Of a stretch of DNA of 64,000 nt, positions 1 to 8,493 are shown piece by piece; the stretch's first letter is position 1, and each line of letters begins with the position of its first letter. The position numbers and the translations under genes are program-made. Below the pieces are notes generated by a model. The model had not been told where the DNA came from. It did no database searches and saw nothing but the letters and a program-made list of their open reading frames with translations. The DNA is from a bacterium (lineage in GTDB: Bacteria > Armatimonadota > Zipacnadia > Zipacnadales > Zipacnadaceae), in NCBI GenBank assembly GCA_030615605.1, contig JAUWYY010000002.1, positions 124,001-188,000 of the forward strand, given 5' to 3'.

Positions 1-182
1 TCGAGGGCTTCAGTCGGCCTCTCCGCAGGCGGCGGTGTGCCAGCCGGCCCCACCGGAACACCAACGCCCTCGCCCTCTTGGGCGGCGGAATCATGCACCA
101 CCAAGTAGTAGAGCGCCACCACAATCGCCAGCACCAGGATGAGCACTACGATAACTACCGCCGGACTAACTTGTTGATCCAT
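1..182 (-). CDS. Small single-pass membrane protein, C-terminus beyond the window
   Basis: Reading leftward from an ATG at 182, the first residues MDQQVSPAVVIVVLILVLAI lead into a hydrophobic helix that ends near residue 30, followed by an acidic, Gly/Pro/Ala-rich tail that is still open at the left edge. A good Shine-Dalgarno (GGGAGGA) precedes the ATG. The layout suggests an N-terminal membrane anchor with a low-complexity tail. I do not recognise a family, and the missing C-terminus could hold a folded domain. It lies on the same strand as the ATPase/nuclease pair, but 213 bases separate them, so shared transcription is uncertain. Confidence 0.6.
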   Translation of the reverse strand, partial: MDQQVSPAVVIVVLILVLAIVVALYYLVVHDSAAQEGEGVGVPVGPAGTPPPAERPTEAL

Positions 183-395
183 ACGGTGTTCCTCCCATTG
201 GGCATGCGGGGCCCAGCCCGCCGGATACCCACCGTTGTCGTGCAGTTTGTGTGATTAGGGATTCCCCACCCGTCTCCAGATTCCCTCCTTGCAAATCTGA
301 GTGCCAATCATCCCTCTTCGACCCCACCAGCCCAAGCCCGCCGTAGTCCCGTCAATTCAACATCTCTAGGCTCCCATCCCTGAGGCCCGATGAGG

Positions 396-2852
396 CTAGG
401 CAGGTCCGGACAGCTTGATGACGTGATCCGCATACCTGTCAAGTTCCGCTGAACAGGTAAAAAACAATATCTGCCGATCTTGCGCGAAGCTGGCCAGCAG
501 GTTCATAGTAGCTGCATATCGGCGCTCGTCAAAATTGACCAGGGGATCGTCCAACAGCAAAGGCGGGCCTTCGTTGGGCCACAACGCCCTGGTCAGAGCC
601 AGTCGGGCAGCCAGATACACTTGCTCGCGTGTCGCCCAGCTAAGTTCGTCGGCTTCTGCCTCTTCCCCTTTGTCGGGCGAGACCACCTGCGGAGCGAACT
701 CGTCGGCAGTCAGCCGGACCTGATTATAGCGTCCCCCGGTCATCGGCGCAAGCCAATCGGCAAGGTACGGCTCGACAAGCTCGCGGGTTCGGCTCAGCGT
801 TTCCTGATAAGCCTCAGCGAGTACCCCTCTGGTCAGCTCATAGACCTCTTCTCTCTGTTGAAGTCGCCGCTGCCTGTGTTCGGCAGCACGGAGCTTCTCC
901 TGAGCGCGAAGCTGCTGTTCGGGGTCAAAATCGGAGTGCTTGATAATGACATCCGCTTCCTTGTGTTCGTCAGTGAGTGAGTCACGCTTCTTCTTGTCGC
1001 TGTCCAGGTCATTGCGCAGTCGCTCAATATCAAGCGTATCCAGATCAATGTGAGCCAGTTCGGGCGAGTCCAGTTGCTGCTGAACAGTGGCCCGCTCCAG
1101 TGCCAGCTTACCGAGGTCTTCTTTCATCTTGCCAAGCTGCCGTTCGATCTCATCGGGCTGCTCGGAATCAACTACTCCCTTAAGCTCCTGGCGCTTCTTA
1201 TCAATTTCGCCCTGCAATTGCTGGCGCTGCCGGTGGACCTCTAACAGTTCATCCGGGCTTGAGAATCGGTCGGCTACCAATTGATCCAGTGTCGCCTGGG
1301 CCTCTTGTTGGTTCCTGGTGGCCTGCTGGCAAGCCCCTTCGGTAGCCTCAATAGTGGCTGCCAGCTTGTTCTGGCGGTCACTCAGGCCAGATAACAGGCC
1401 ACTCAGGCCAGTCACATCATCAGCACCCGCCTCCGCCAGCAGCTCTTGTAGTTGCGCGTCAAGGAGCTGGCGCTGACTGCGATTCTGTGCGAGGTGTGAT
1501 TCGACTTCCTCGCGCCGCTCAATCAGCACGGCAGGGCTTTCCGGACGGCCACCCAACAGCCCTGTCGCCGCCAGAACAGTCCCGATCAAAGTCAACAGCA
1601 GGTACCACAATGAATACAGCACTGCGCACACCCCGCCAACAAGAGCTAACAACACGCCCACCGCTATGCGAATAACTCGGTTGCTCCTGCAGGCATCGCG
1701 GCTTGTTAAATCTTGCTGGACGCCGCGCACCTCCCGCTCAAATTGGTCAATGGTTGCCTGGACGGCCCGCTGCTCGTCCTGTAAACCCACTGCCCTGTCC
1801 AGAAGCTCACGGGGCGACCCTTCACCGACCAGGTCTTTGGCCTCGGCGGTGCGTTGCTGCTGCTGTGCGTGCAACTCATCAAGGTGGTCCTGATGCGACT
1901 CAATATCCGCCTTAGACCGGGCAATCCCGGCAATCAGGTCCTTAACTTTATCGGCCTCTTCTGCTGAGATCTCCGGAAGCTTCTCCACCTTATCATTCAA
2001 CTCTGCAATTTCGCGATTGAGTCGCTCGATGCGCTCGACATCCTGGTGCAGCCGGAGCCACTCACTTTCCAACCCGGCGAGTTGCTTCTCCAGCTCTCGG
2101 CAGCGCTCGACCTTCTCCAGGAGCTGTTCGGCCTGCGCAATCTGCGGCTGTAGTTGCTCTAGCTGCGCTTCGGCCTCGCGCAGGTCTTGCCAGGCCTGGC
2201 CGACCTTGCCGCTCGTCTCTGCCAACTCGCCGATTTCACCCCCCAGACGGGCAATTTCCTCGTGAATCAGATGGAGCGGACCGGGATTTACCGGTGCCGG
2301 CCGATCCAGGCCCCGTCGTAACTCGGTGAGCACCTTGTCGAGCTGGCCGATGATATCCGAGACACTCACACCGGAAGCCGCACCTGATACTGACTGCTGG
2401 AGCAGATCGCTCAGCTCCCCACCGGCCTCCAGGGCAATGATCTGCTGCTGGCGAATGGCTGCGGTGCTCTCGTAGATATCCTGCGAGCCGGTCCCCAGAA
2501 GCTGCGCAATCTCATCCTGCACCTTACTGTGGTCGGTCCACTCTTCACCGCTATCCAGATCCGCCAGGCACACTTCTTCATCACCAAAATCCTTTTCCAA
2601 TCGCCACCTGTGGCCAGCGGCGGTGAACTCAAGTGCTATTTCGAACAGATTCTTTGTCCCCCAGCTCTGCCACCGATGCACAGCCTGGCTGGTCGTGTCA
2701 GCTTTCTGAAAAAACACAGTGAGCAAGGCGGCCTGCAGGGTGGACTTGCCCGCCTCGTTGGGGCCACGGATGATGTTAAGACCACTGGCGAATTCAAATT
2801 CTCGCTCGCCCAGGCAGCCGAAGTTGCATGTCTGGAGGCGCTGGATTATCAA
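396..2852 (-). CDS. SbcC/Rad50/YhaN-like AAA ATPase with a central membrane hairpin
   Basis: This is an 818-residue SMC-like ATPase. Walker A is GPNEAGKST at residues 30-38. Long Glu/Gln-rich coiled coils fill most of residues 190-700, and a Walker B (PPLLLDDPLVNFDERR) lies close to the C-terminus. Around residues 395-432 two hydrophobic stretches form a likely membrane hairpin in place of the zinc hook of SbcC/Rad50, which is the YhaN arrangement. Its partner is the phosphoesterase just upstream. The start is a TTG that overlaps the partner's TGA stop (TTGA), with AAGGAGGT inside the partner's last codons at ideal spacing, so the two are translationally coupled. The likely role is ATP-gated DNA end processing at the membrane; the substrate is not known. 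Confidence 0.85.
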   Translation of the reverse strand: MIIQRLQTCNFGCLGEREFEFASGLNIIRGPNEAGKSTLQAALLTVFFQKADTTSQAVHRWQSWGTKNLFEIALEFTAAGHRWRLEKDFGDEEVCLADLDSGEEWTDHSKVQDEIAQLLGTGSQDIYESTAAIRQQQIIALEAGGELSDLLQQSVSGAASGVSVSDIIGQLDKVLTELRRGLDRPAPVNPGPLHLIHEEIARLGGEIGELAETSGKVGQAWQDLREAEAQLEQLQPQIAQAEQLLEKVERCRELEKQLAGLESEWLRLHQDVERIERLNREIAELNDKVEKLPEISAEEADKVKDLIAGIARSKADIESHQDHLDELHAQQQQRTAEAKDLVGEGSPRELLDRAVGLQDEQRAVQATIDQFEREVRGVQQDLTSRDACRSNRVIRIAVGVLLALVGGVCAVLYSLWYLLLTLIGTVLAATGLLGGRPESPAVLIERREEVESHLAQNRSQRQLLDAQLQELLAEAGADDVTGLSGLLSGLSDRQNKLAATIEATEGACQQATRNQQEAQATLDQLVADRFSSPDELLEVHRQRQQLQGEIDKKRQELKGVVDSEQPDEIERQLGKMKEDLGKLALERATVQQQLDSPELAHIDLDTLDIERLRNDLDSDKKKRDSLTDEHKEADVIIKHSDFDPEQQLRAQEKLRAAEHRQRRLQQREEVYELTRGVLAEAYQETLSRTRELVEPYLADWLAPMTGGRYNQVRLTADEFAPQVVSPDKGEEAEADELSWATREQVYLAARLALTRALWPNEGPPLLLDDPLVNFDERRYAATMNLLASFAQDRQILFFTCSAELDRYADHVIKLSGPA

Positions 2853-3958
2853 CCGAGCACCTCCTTGCCGGCCAGCAACGCCAGGCCCAGACTGCGGGCC
2901 TGCTGTATGACCTGGCGGTGCTCGTCAGTTTCGGCGGCCTTAAAGCGCTCTTTCATCAGCTCGCGAAAGCGCCCCGCCACCAGACCGGAAGGTTCCGGGC
3001 CGATCTCTTCCCAGTCGGCATAGCTTTCGTCAGTCAGGCGGATGCGAAAGAACTGTTCTTCAACCCGTTCCAGGATTCTGTCGTGATCTACCACCATCTG
3101 TTCCGGGGCCATGCCCACCAGTCGAGTGTCCAGTATCGCATCGGCATCGGCCAACTTAAGTATGCTCTGAATCAACTCTTCGAGGTTGGCGAAATCGGCC
3201 AAGTCCAGGTCCTGCTGACGAGACTGCAAAGTCCCCGTGGTCACACGCTCCCAACTGGCCTGTCCTTCATCGTCCAGGTCCACTACCAGTACCTGGCCCT
3301 GCTCAGCCTGGTCAAGGCCAACGATCTCGGGCGAACCAGGATAAAGCGCGACAACATCTTGCTGAGAATAGTCCCCGAAGCTGTGCCAGTGTCCCAGTGC
3401 CAAGTAGTCCATACCGCAGCCGGCAATCTGCTCCTCAGTGATTATTGCTTCGTCCTCATCCACCAATCCAGGTATCTGCACCGAGCCGTGTAGCAGGCCG
3501 AGATTCATATTGGCTTGTGGATCCGGTTGCAACTTGCCGGGATCTGTGGCAAAGTGAACTGTGACTTCCAGTTCGGGTATGTTGAGCGTCGGTTGCTCTA
3601 CACTGAGCAGGTGCACCCCGTCAGGCAAACCTTCGGCCAGCCAGCGTTCACATATGCTGCCGGGTGCGATGGGATCGTGGGTGCCAGGGATCAGTATGGT
3701 TGCCACCACCTGCGATTGGCTGGCCAGGTCACCAAGCAAGCTCCGTACCCGCTGAGCTGTGCGCTCCGGGGGCCGGGGGCTGTCAAACAGATCGCCGGCG
3801 ATAATTAGCAGTTGCGCCTCGTAGTCACGACAGCAGGCCAGGCAGCGCTCAAAGGCCTGCATCAGCCGCTGGCGATGCTCGGGGGCAGCAGTGCCAAAAG
3901 CCCGGCCGGAGCGGCCCAGATGGACGTCAGCAGTATGAACGAAGCGCAAGCGACTCAT
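2849..3958 (-). CDS. SbcD/Mre11/YhaO-like DNA-repair metallophosphoesterase
   Basis: A 369-residue calcineurin-like phosphoesterase. The metal-binding motifs run in order: HTADVHLG near the start, AGDLFDSP around residue 55, GTHD around residue 93, then LLHGS and ALGHWHS. This matches the Mre11/SbcD/YhaO nuclease subunit, which uses two Mn ions and works with an SMC-like ATPase, here the adjacent downstream gene that overlaps it by 4 bases. The ATG at 3958 is directly next to a GAGGG. A TTG at 3949 would give better spacing and the protein start usual in the family (MRFVHTADVH), so the true start may be 3 codons downstream. No zinc-hook partner is present, so YhaO is a closer name than SbcD. 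Confidence 0.85.
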   Translation of the reverse strand: MSRLRFVHTADVHLGRSGRAFGTAAPEHRQRLMQAFERCLACCRDYEAQLLIIAGDLFDSPRPPERTAQRVRSLLGDLASQSQVVATILIPGTHDPIAPGSICERWLAEGLPDGVHLLSVEQPTLNIPELEVTVHFATDPGKLQPDPQANMNLGLLHGSVQIPGLVDEDEAIITEEQIAGCGMDYLALGHWHSFGDYSQQDVVALYPGSPEIVGLDQAEQGQVLVVDLDDEGQASWERVTTGTLQSRQQDLDLADFANLEELIQSILKLADADAILDTRLVGMAPEQMVVDHDRILERVEEQFFRIRLTDESYADWEEIGPEPSGLVAGRFRELMKERFKAAETDEHRQVIQQARSLGLALLAGKEVLG

Positions 3959-4082
3959 CCCTCAATCGTCTGCAGATTAGTAAAGCTGACACTGGTCACT
4001 TCGCGATATTGGCGGCAATTACCTCCGTCTATCACTCGCTTGAGCGCGAATGCAGCACAAAGTGCCACTGACACAGAGGAAA

Positions 4083-4111
4083 TTGTGGGATTTAATTGTA
4101 TAATATATAAT
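4083..4111 (+). promoter_or_regulatory. Probable sigma-70 promoter for the 4151 gene
   Basis: TTGTGG at 4083-4088 and TATAAT at 4106-4111 are 17 bases apart, about 40 bases before the start codon at 4151, in the gap that separates this gene from the divergent nuclease/ATPase pair. A second overlapping TATAAT at 4099-4104 has no good -35 box. Confidence 0.6.
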
Positions 4112-4150
4112 AGAGGAGCACGATTCTGATCAATGAAGGAGGACAAGCAC

Positions 4151-5059
4151 ATGGACAGGCGCATGGCAGTGAGTTGGCTGGCCGCAGCCGCAGCCTTGCT
4201 CGTCCTGGCGGCAGCAGCCTTCTGGGGCGGCGCCGCATTGCGAACAGTGGTCGCCCCGACTGGAGCTACCGCCTTCGCCGCAGAAGCCGAGCAGCCGACC
4301 TATCCGGGCCCGGAGGCCTACGCTGAGAAGATTGTGCTCGACGACCAGGAACAGGGCATCGTCGTACTGGGTGCCAATCAGCCTTTGCGGATCCGGACAT
4401 CGGCCGCGGGCTTCACCGGTTACGAGCGAGCGATGGTGGTGGTCAACCGGCTGAATAGCGGCCTAGAGGCAGGACTGCAAGCCGACCAGATCCAGGCCGC
4501 AGCCTATAATGGCGAGCAGGTGGTCACCGGCGCCGGCACCAACCTGATAACTGTAAACCAGGCCGAAGCCGATATCCGCGACCTCACACGTTCACAACTG
4601 GCCGACATCTGGGCGGCCAACCTGCGCGTCGCGGTAGACGCTGCCTGGCAGACACCTGCGCCGGCCGAAAGCGAACCGGCATGGCACGAGCCTGTAGAGC
4701 CGCCTCCGACGGAAGAGGTAGCCGAGGCTGAAACCAGCGGGGAACAGCCGCTCGCCGGCGAAGAAGAAACTGAGGAGCCCACTGTGGCCGTCGAAGAGTG
4801 GCAGCCCGAGGAGCCGTATAAGGATAAGATCGTTGCCATAGTCAGCTTCGGCGAGGGTGCCCGCCTGGGGATAGCTCGGGTCAATGGCCCGGAATCGGCA
4901 GTTGACCGGGTCCAGGCAGTAGCTCAGCTCGAGACCAGCTTCAAAGACTATGTTGACATAGAGATCTACGTACCGATATCCACCAAGGTGCCCGGCCGGA
5001 TCCTGGACAGAGTCCAGGGCGTTGGCGTCACCGGCGTGGGCGACCTGCGGATTAGATAA
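4151..5059 (+). CDS. Membrane-anchored secreted protein with a C-terminal domain shared with its neighbour
   Basis: About 302 residues. The ATG at 4151 is chosen because AAGGAGG lies 7-8 bases upstream; an upstream in-frame ATG at 4133 overlaps that ribosome site. After a basic N-terminus there is an Ala/Leu-rich helix (signal anchor, residues about 5-30). A mixed domain follows (residues 50-165), then a Pro/Glu linker, then a final domain of about 75 residues that begins KIVAIVSFGEGARLG and ends GVGVTGVGDLRIR. The final domain aligns along its length with the C-terminal half of the next gene product (KIVPIVRIGAGGTAVG to GVGGVGVSANIKF). I do not recognise the family. The pair is probably one operon (11-base gap) acting outside the inner membrane. 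Confidence 0.75.
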   Translation: MDRRMAVSWLAAAAALLVLAAAAFWGGAALRTVVAPTGATAFAAEAEQPTYPGPEAYAEKIVLDDQEQGIVVLGANQPLRIRTSAAGFTGYERAMVVVNRLNSGLEAGLQADQIQAAAYNGEQVVTGAGTNLITVNQAEADIRDLTRSQLADIWAANLRVAVDAAWQTPAPAESEPAWHEPVEPPPTEEVAEAETSGEQPLAGEEETEEPTVAVEEWQPEEPYKDKIVAIVSFGEGARLGIARVNGPESAVDRVQAVAQLETSFKDYVDIEIYVPISTKVPGRILDRVQGVGVTGVGDLRIR

Positions 5060-5070
5060 GGAGGTCCCAA

Positions 5071-5544
5071 ATGATACACAACAGACGATGGCGCTGGTTG
5101 ACTTTGGTAGTTATTCTGACTGCTTTTCTGGTGGGATTCGGCAGCGGTCCCAGCAACGTGGAAGCGCTGAGCCTCGGCGGCGCGCTCAAAGGGGCGCTCA
5201 AGATCTTTGGCATCGCCTTTGTGGTGAAGCAATTCGGCGGGGAGATTAACTCGTTCATCAATGACCTGCTGGCGCAGCGTTCAGCAGAGGTTGCCGGGCA
5301 GACCAAGATAGTGCCCATTGTTCGCATTGGCGCGGGCGGAACCGCAGTTGGGGCAGCACAGATAATGGGCCCAGCGGTGCAGGTCAAGAAGGTCTCGGCA
5401 GTGGCCGAGGTGGAGTGGAAACCGGGTAACGTGCTGCGGGCCCGCGGCCTGTTTCCGGTCACTAACGTCAAAATCACTGATCCGACCAAAATCAAGGGCG
5501 TCGGGGGTGTGGGCGTCTCCGCCAATATCAAGTTTCCTATGTAG
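5071..5544 (+). CDS. Secreted protein, partner of the 4151 gene product
   Basis: A 157-residue protein with a clear export signal (MIHNRRWRWLTLVVILTAFL, probable cleavage after VEA). Residues 33-70 form an amphipathic region (LGGALKGALKIFG...). The last 80 residues carry the same domain as the C-terminus of the preceding protein, with matching KIV-IV-G-G and GVGGVG blocks. AAGGAGG precedes the ATG at 5071. The mature protein is small, glycine- and valine-rich and lacks obvious catalytic residues, which fits a structural or binding role in the envelope. No known family is recognised. Confidence 0.7.
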   Translation: MIHNRRWRWLTLVVILTAFLVGFGSGPSNVEALSLGGALKGALKIFGIAFVVKQFGGEINSFINDLLAQRSAEVAGQTKIVPIVRIGAGGTAVGAAQIMGPAVQVKKVSAVAEVEWKPGNVLRARGLFPVTNVKITDPTKIKGVGGVGVSANIKFPM

Positions 5545-5635
5545 CGATTGCTGAGGGGCAATTGCTACCCGCACAGGTCCAGCCCAATCGTGGCTGACCG
5601 GCTGCTAACTTACCGAGCACCCAAGGAAAGACAAG

Positions 5636-5662
5636 GGGCGGAGAGGATTTGCCCCTCCGCCC
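5636..5662 (-). terminator. Rho-independent terminator of the cold-shock gene
   Basis: GGGCGGAG (5636-5643) pairs with CTCCGCCC (5655-5662) around an 11-base loop. On the minus strand the stem is followed by CTTGTCTTTCC. It lies about 25 bases past the stop codon of the cold-shock gene and could also stop convergent transcription from 5544. Confidence 0.65.
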
Positions 5663-5687
5663 GATTGATGCGAGGCATCGCAGGTCT

Positions 5688-5939
5688 CTACCACTCAGCG
5701 GATCCGCCAGAGTCGGTAGCCGATGAGGCTTCGGTTACCTGTACATTGGCGGCACGGGGTCCTTTGTCGTCCCGCTCAATATCGAACTCGACTTTGTCGC
5801 CGTCATTGAGCGTCTTGTAGCCCTCACCGGCGATAGCCGAATGATGGACAAAGACGTCCTCGCCACCGTCGGTATCTTCCGTCTCTATGAAGCCGTAGCC
5901 CTTGGAATCATTGAACCATTTTACTGTACCTTGTGCCAC
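5688..5939 (-). CDS. CspA-family cold-shock protein
   Basis: An 83-residue single cold-shock domain with both RNA-binding motifs: KGYGFI (RNP1) and VFVHHSAI (RNP2-like). Csp proteins bind single-stranded RNA and DNA and melt secondary structure. The start is the GTG at 5939 (giving MAQGTVKWF, as usual in the family), because AAGGAGG lies 8 bases before it; a GTG three codons upstream sits on the ribosome site. The C-terminus has a Ser/Gly/Ala tail of about 12 residues beyond the usual end. A long leader of about 140 bases from the predicted promoter is typical of thermally regulated csp mRNAs. Confidence 0.95.
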   Translation of the reverse strand: MAQGTVKWFNDSKGYGFIETEDTDGGEDVFVHHSAIAGEGYKTLNDGDKVEFDIERDDKGPRAANVQVTEASSATDSGGSAEW

Positions 5940-6086
5940 AATACACACCTCCTTTTCAAGTTCGGCTATATAGCATCCACCGTCAGCCGTTACTCGAAGA
6001 GGTACTTCTCTTCAGTCAGCCAACCAGCTTCGACTCTAGCCTTCAATACACCAGCGTACTCTCACTTAGCCGAGTACATTGCTGAT

Positions 6087-6115
6087 AGTCTACCATAATT
6101 TGCTAATCTGCACAA
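6087..6115 (-). promoter_or_regulatory. Probable promoter of the cold-shock gene
   Basis: On the minus strand TTGTGC (6115-6110) and TAGACT (6092-6087) are 17 bases apart. Transcription starting near 6080 would give a leader of about 140 bases before the GTG at 5939, comparable to cspA leaders. This is inferred from box similarity and position only. Confidence 0.45.
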
Positions 6116-6147
6116 ACAATCAGCCGCGCAAGTGGCGATACTCTGCG

Positions 6148-7014
6148 CTACTGTAGCCCAGCAGAGCTAGTAGTTCGGCGACTGGGTACTGTCAGATTCC
6201 ACGCTTCAGTTCCATACTTGTGCACAGATAGGTGCTCAGCCCAGGCTTGTTCCTGGGCGCTAAGCTCACCGGCCTGCAACTCCACTGCCAAAGCCTGGCT
6301 GAATCCGGCCACCAGGGCCTCGGCCAGTTCGTCATAATTGACGTCGCGGCCCAGCAGATCACTTACTCCGACCGCGGCTTCGCTCAGCGTCTCGGCCTCG
6401 TTAGCAGCACCGCTGCCCGGCATAACTGCCAGATGATCTGAGATGTCCAGCGTGATCGGTACCGACCCGTGCTGGAGGATGGTGCCGTTTCTGCGCACCT
6501 GGGCCGAACCAACAATCTTGCGCCCGGCGGCCACCATATCAGCCCGAGTCGAGTGACTGAAGCAGACAGCAGATTGCTGGTGCCCGCTGCCTTTCCCGCC
6601 AACAGCAGAGGACTCTCTGCCGAACTCAGCTTCCACTCCCAGCAGTTCCAGGCCGCTCTGAATTCCCCGCGACAGACAGCGATAAGAACGGATGACGCTG
6701 CGGCCGTCTTCTATCTGGTCCTGCGATACGCACACTGAGTAGGTGACTTCGTCATCGTGGAGAATGGCCCGTCCACCGGTTGGGCGGCGCACCAGACCCC
6801 AGCCGCGCCGGTGAAGGGCCGCGGTGTCCACCTGCTGGTCAACTTGCTGAAATCGCCCCAACGACACCGCCGGCGGACACCAGCCATAAATACGCAGAGT
6901 CGGCGGGACTATCTGTGCCTCCACCGACTCCATTATCGCCTCATCCACCGCCATATTATGGTGTCCGTCGCTGTGTCCGCTGTAAATTACTCGCCACTTG
7001 GCTATTGCGCCCAC
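6148..7014 (-). CDS. lipM: Octanoyl-[GcvH] transferase of the LipM / lipoate-ligase family
   Basis: A 288-residue biotin/lipoate ligase-fold protein. The RRPTGGRAILHDDEVTYS block (residues 76-93) is the family signature. QQSAVCFSH places a Cys at residue 151, matching the catalytic Cys of Bacillus LipM, and GRKIVGSAQ gives the conserved Lys at 166. LplA-type ligases lack this Cys. LipM transfers octanoate from acyl carrier protein to GcvH. The gcvH gene lies 47 bases upstream on the same strand, which supports the assignment over a plain lipoate ligase. The start is a GTG. No LipA or LipL is in the window. Confidence 0.85.
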   Translation of the reverse strand: MGAIAKWRVIYSGHSDGHHNMAVDEAIMESVEAQIVPPTLRIYGWCPPAVSLGRFQQVDQQVDTAALHRRGWGLVRRPTGGRAILHDDEVTYSVCVSQDQIEDGRSVIRSYRCLSRGIQSGLELLGVEAEFGRESSAVGGKGSGHQQSAVCFSHSTRADMVAAGRKIVGSAQVRRNGTILQHGSVPITLDISDHLAVMPGSGAANEAETLSEAAVGVSDLLGRDVNYDELAEALVAGFSQALAVELQAGELSAQEQAWAEHLSVHKYGTEAWNLTVPSRRTTSSAGLQ

Positions 7015-7061
7015 GGTCCGCCCGTCTCACCTACCACCGGTTCGGTCTCTGTGCTGCCTTG

Positions 7062-7436
7062 CTACTGTTCGCTCAGGAATTGGTCGTACTGTTCTTGATC
7101 CATCAACTGGCCGGGATCAAAGTCAGGGCCAGGCGCAACGGTCACCAACCACCCGCCACCATATGGCTCTTCGTTGATCATTTCGGGGGCATCGAGAACT
7201 TCATCGTTGCGACCAACTACCTCGCCACTGACCGGAGCGATAACATCCTGCACTGCCTTAGCCGACTCGATGGTAGCGAAGGGTTGGCCCTCAGTCATAG
7301 TGCTGCCTGCTTCCGGTAGCTCCACATAGATGATGTCGCCCATTTCGTTCTGGGCATAGTCGGTGAGTCCAACCTTTACCTCGTCGTCCTCGACGTTAAC
7401 CCAGGTGTGCTCCTTGTAATAAAGACGCTCGCTCAT
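7062..7436 (-). CDS. gcvH: Glycine cleavage system H protein
   Basis: A 124-residue lipoyl carrier. The sequence runs from YYKEHTWVNV to a lipoylation loop FATIESAKAVQDV, with the lipoyl Lys at residue 60. The ATG at 7436 is chosen because AGGAGGT lies 10 bases upstream; the reading frame is open for another 7 codons. GcvH shuttles the aminomethyl group between GcvP, GcvT and GcvL. It is also the first acceptor in the LipM/LipL route of lipoate assembly, consistent with lipM downstream in the same operon. No other gcv genes are nearby. Confidence 0.96.
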   Translation of the reverse strand: MSERLYYKEHTWVNVEDDEVKVGLTDYAQNEMGDIIYVELPEAGSTMTEGQPFATIESAKAVQDVIAPVSGEVVGRNDEVLDAPEMINEEPYGGGWLVTVAPGPDFDPGQLMDQEQYDQFLSEQ

Positions 7437-7519
7437 CGTTGCTATTACCTCCTGCAATATTTGTGTCTACCTGGAGGCAGACACTCCTGAATGACTTACC
7501 CTACCAGACAGCGCTGCAC

Positions 7520-7548
7520 AGTATACATCGGCAGAACTGAGAATGCAA
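7520..7548 (-). promoter_or_regulatory. Promoter of the gcvH-lipM operon
   Basis: Minus strand TTGCAT (7548-7543) and TATACT (7525-7520) with an exact 17-base spacer, placed in the 123-base gap between the homocysteine methyltransferase stop and gcvH. Transcription would start about 75 bases before the gcvH ATG. Confidence 0.65.
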
Positions 7549-7559
7549 ATGTATCAACG

Positions 7560-8444
7560 TTACGCTGTCGCACGGGCCGCCCGGGCGATTTCGCGGATGT
7601 GGTCGGGCGTGGTGCCGCAGCAGCCTCCCATCAGGCGCACTCCGCAGGCAATGAGCTGCGCTGCAAGTTGCCCTGACTCCTGAGGGGTGCCGCGAAAGAC
7701 GGCCTCACCGTCAACAAGCTGGGGCTGGCCGGCGTTGGCCTGGACCATAAGGGGTCGGTCTACTGCCTGGCACATCTGGCGGGCAGCAATGATCAGGCCC
7801 TCCAGGTCCCCACAATTAGCCCCGATGATATCCACTCCCTCGGCAGCCAGCTGGCGGGCGGCCTCCGTGCCAGTCATCCCGGTCATTGTCCGGCCCTCGG
7901 CCATCGAGAATGACATTGTGGCCGCAATGACGATATTCGGGTCTACCTCGCGCACTGCCCTAATCGCAGCTTGTAGCTCGCCGATATCCTCAAATGTCTC
8001 CAGCAGCACGAAGTCAACGAGCCCGGTCGCCAACATAACCTCGAACTGCTGACGATAGATAGACATCGCCTCGTCGCGACTCAGGTCACCAAGCGGCTCG
8101 ACAAGCTCACCGGTCGGGCCGGCCCCGGCGGCGAGATAGGCCTGCTGGCCGACCGCCTCCCGGGCGATGCGCACTGCCGCCGTCTGGATGGTGGCGGCCT
8201 GATCGTCAAACCCTGCTCGCCGGAGCATTGCGTTGTTGGCTGCGAAGCTGTTGGTCTGGAAGACCTCGGCGCCGGCTTGCTGGTAGCTGCGATGGATCTC
8301 CGCGACCACCTCAGGGTGAGTCAAATTGACCTCAGCGGTGTTGCGATACTTGAGCCCCCTGGCCGTAAGCATAGTGCCCATAGCACCCTCGCAGACCAAT
8401 ACACGCTGGTCCATCTCCTCGAGCATCTGTTTGCCACGGGCCAT
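7560..8444 (-). CDS. Homocysteine S-methyltransferase (BHMT/MetH N-terminal type)
   Basis: About 294 residues, a single Hcy-binding TIM barrel. CEGAMGTML near the start, GANCGD around residue 210 and GGCCGTTPDHI near the C-terminus supply the three Cys that hold zinc and activate homocysteine. The length fits a stand-alone Hcy domain rather than full MetH. It could use betaine or S-methylmethionine directly, or act as a split MetH subunit with methyltetrahydrofolate and cobalamin modules elsewhere. GTG, ATG and ATG codons cluster at 8453, 8447 and 8444; the last has the best distance from GAGGTGAG. Confidence 0.88.
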   Translation of the reverse strand: MARGKQMLEEMDQRVLVCEGAMGTMLTARGLKYRNTAEVNLTHPEVVAEIHRSYQQAGAEVFQTNSFAANNAMLRRAGFDDQAATIQTAAVRIAREAVGQQAYLAAGAGPTGELVEPLGDLSRDEAMSIYRQQFEVMLATGLVDFVLLETFEDIGELQAAIRAVREVDPNIVIAATMSFSMAEGRTMTGMTGTEAARQLAAEGVDIIGANCGDLEGLIIAARQMCQAVDRPLMVQANAGQPQLVDGEAVFRGTPQESGQLAAQLIACGVRLMGGCCGTTPDHIREIARAARATA

Positions 8445-8493
8445 CATACTCACCTCAATATGATACCTGGTGCTGCTTCCCTGTCAGCAGCGT

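Noticed and set aside
480-980. Plus-strand frame of 166 codons opposite the ATPase
   Set aside because: Entirely inside the well-supported SMC-like ATPase; it results from high GC and strong codon bias on the opposite strand.
2828-3493. Long plus-strand frame opposite the nuclease gene (221 codons)
   Set aside because: It is antisense to the phosphoesterase, whose motifs and coupling to the ATPase are unambiguous, and its translation has no family features or ribosome site.
3955-4164. Minus-strand frame of 69 codons upstream of the nuclease
   Set aside because: No ribosome site; it spans the divergent promoter region and gives an unremarkable translation.
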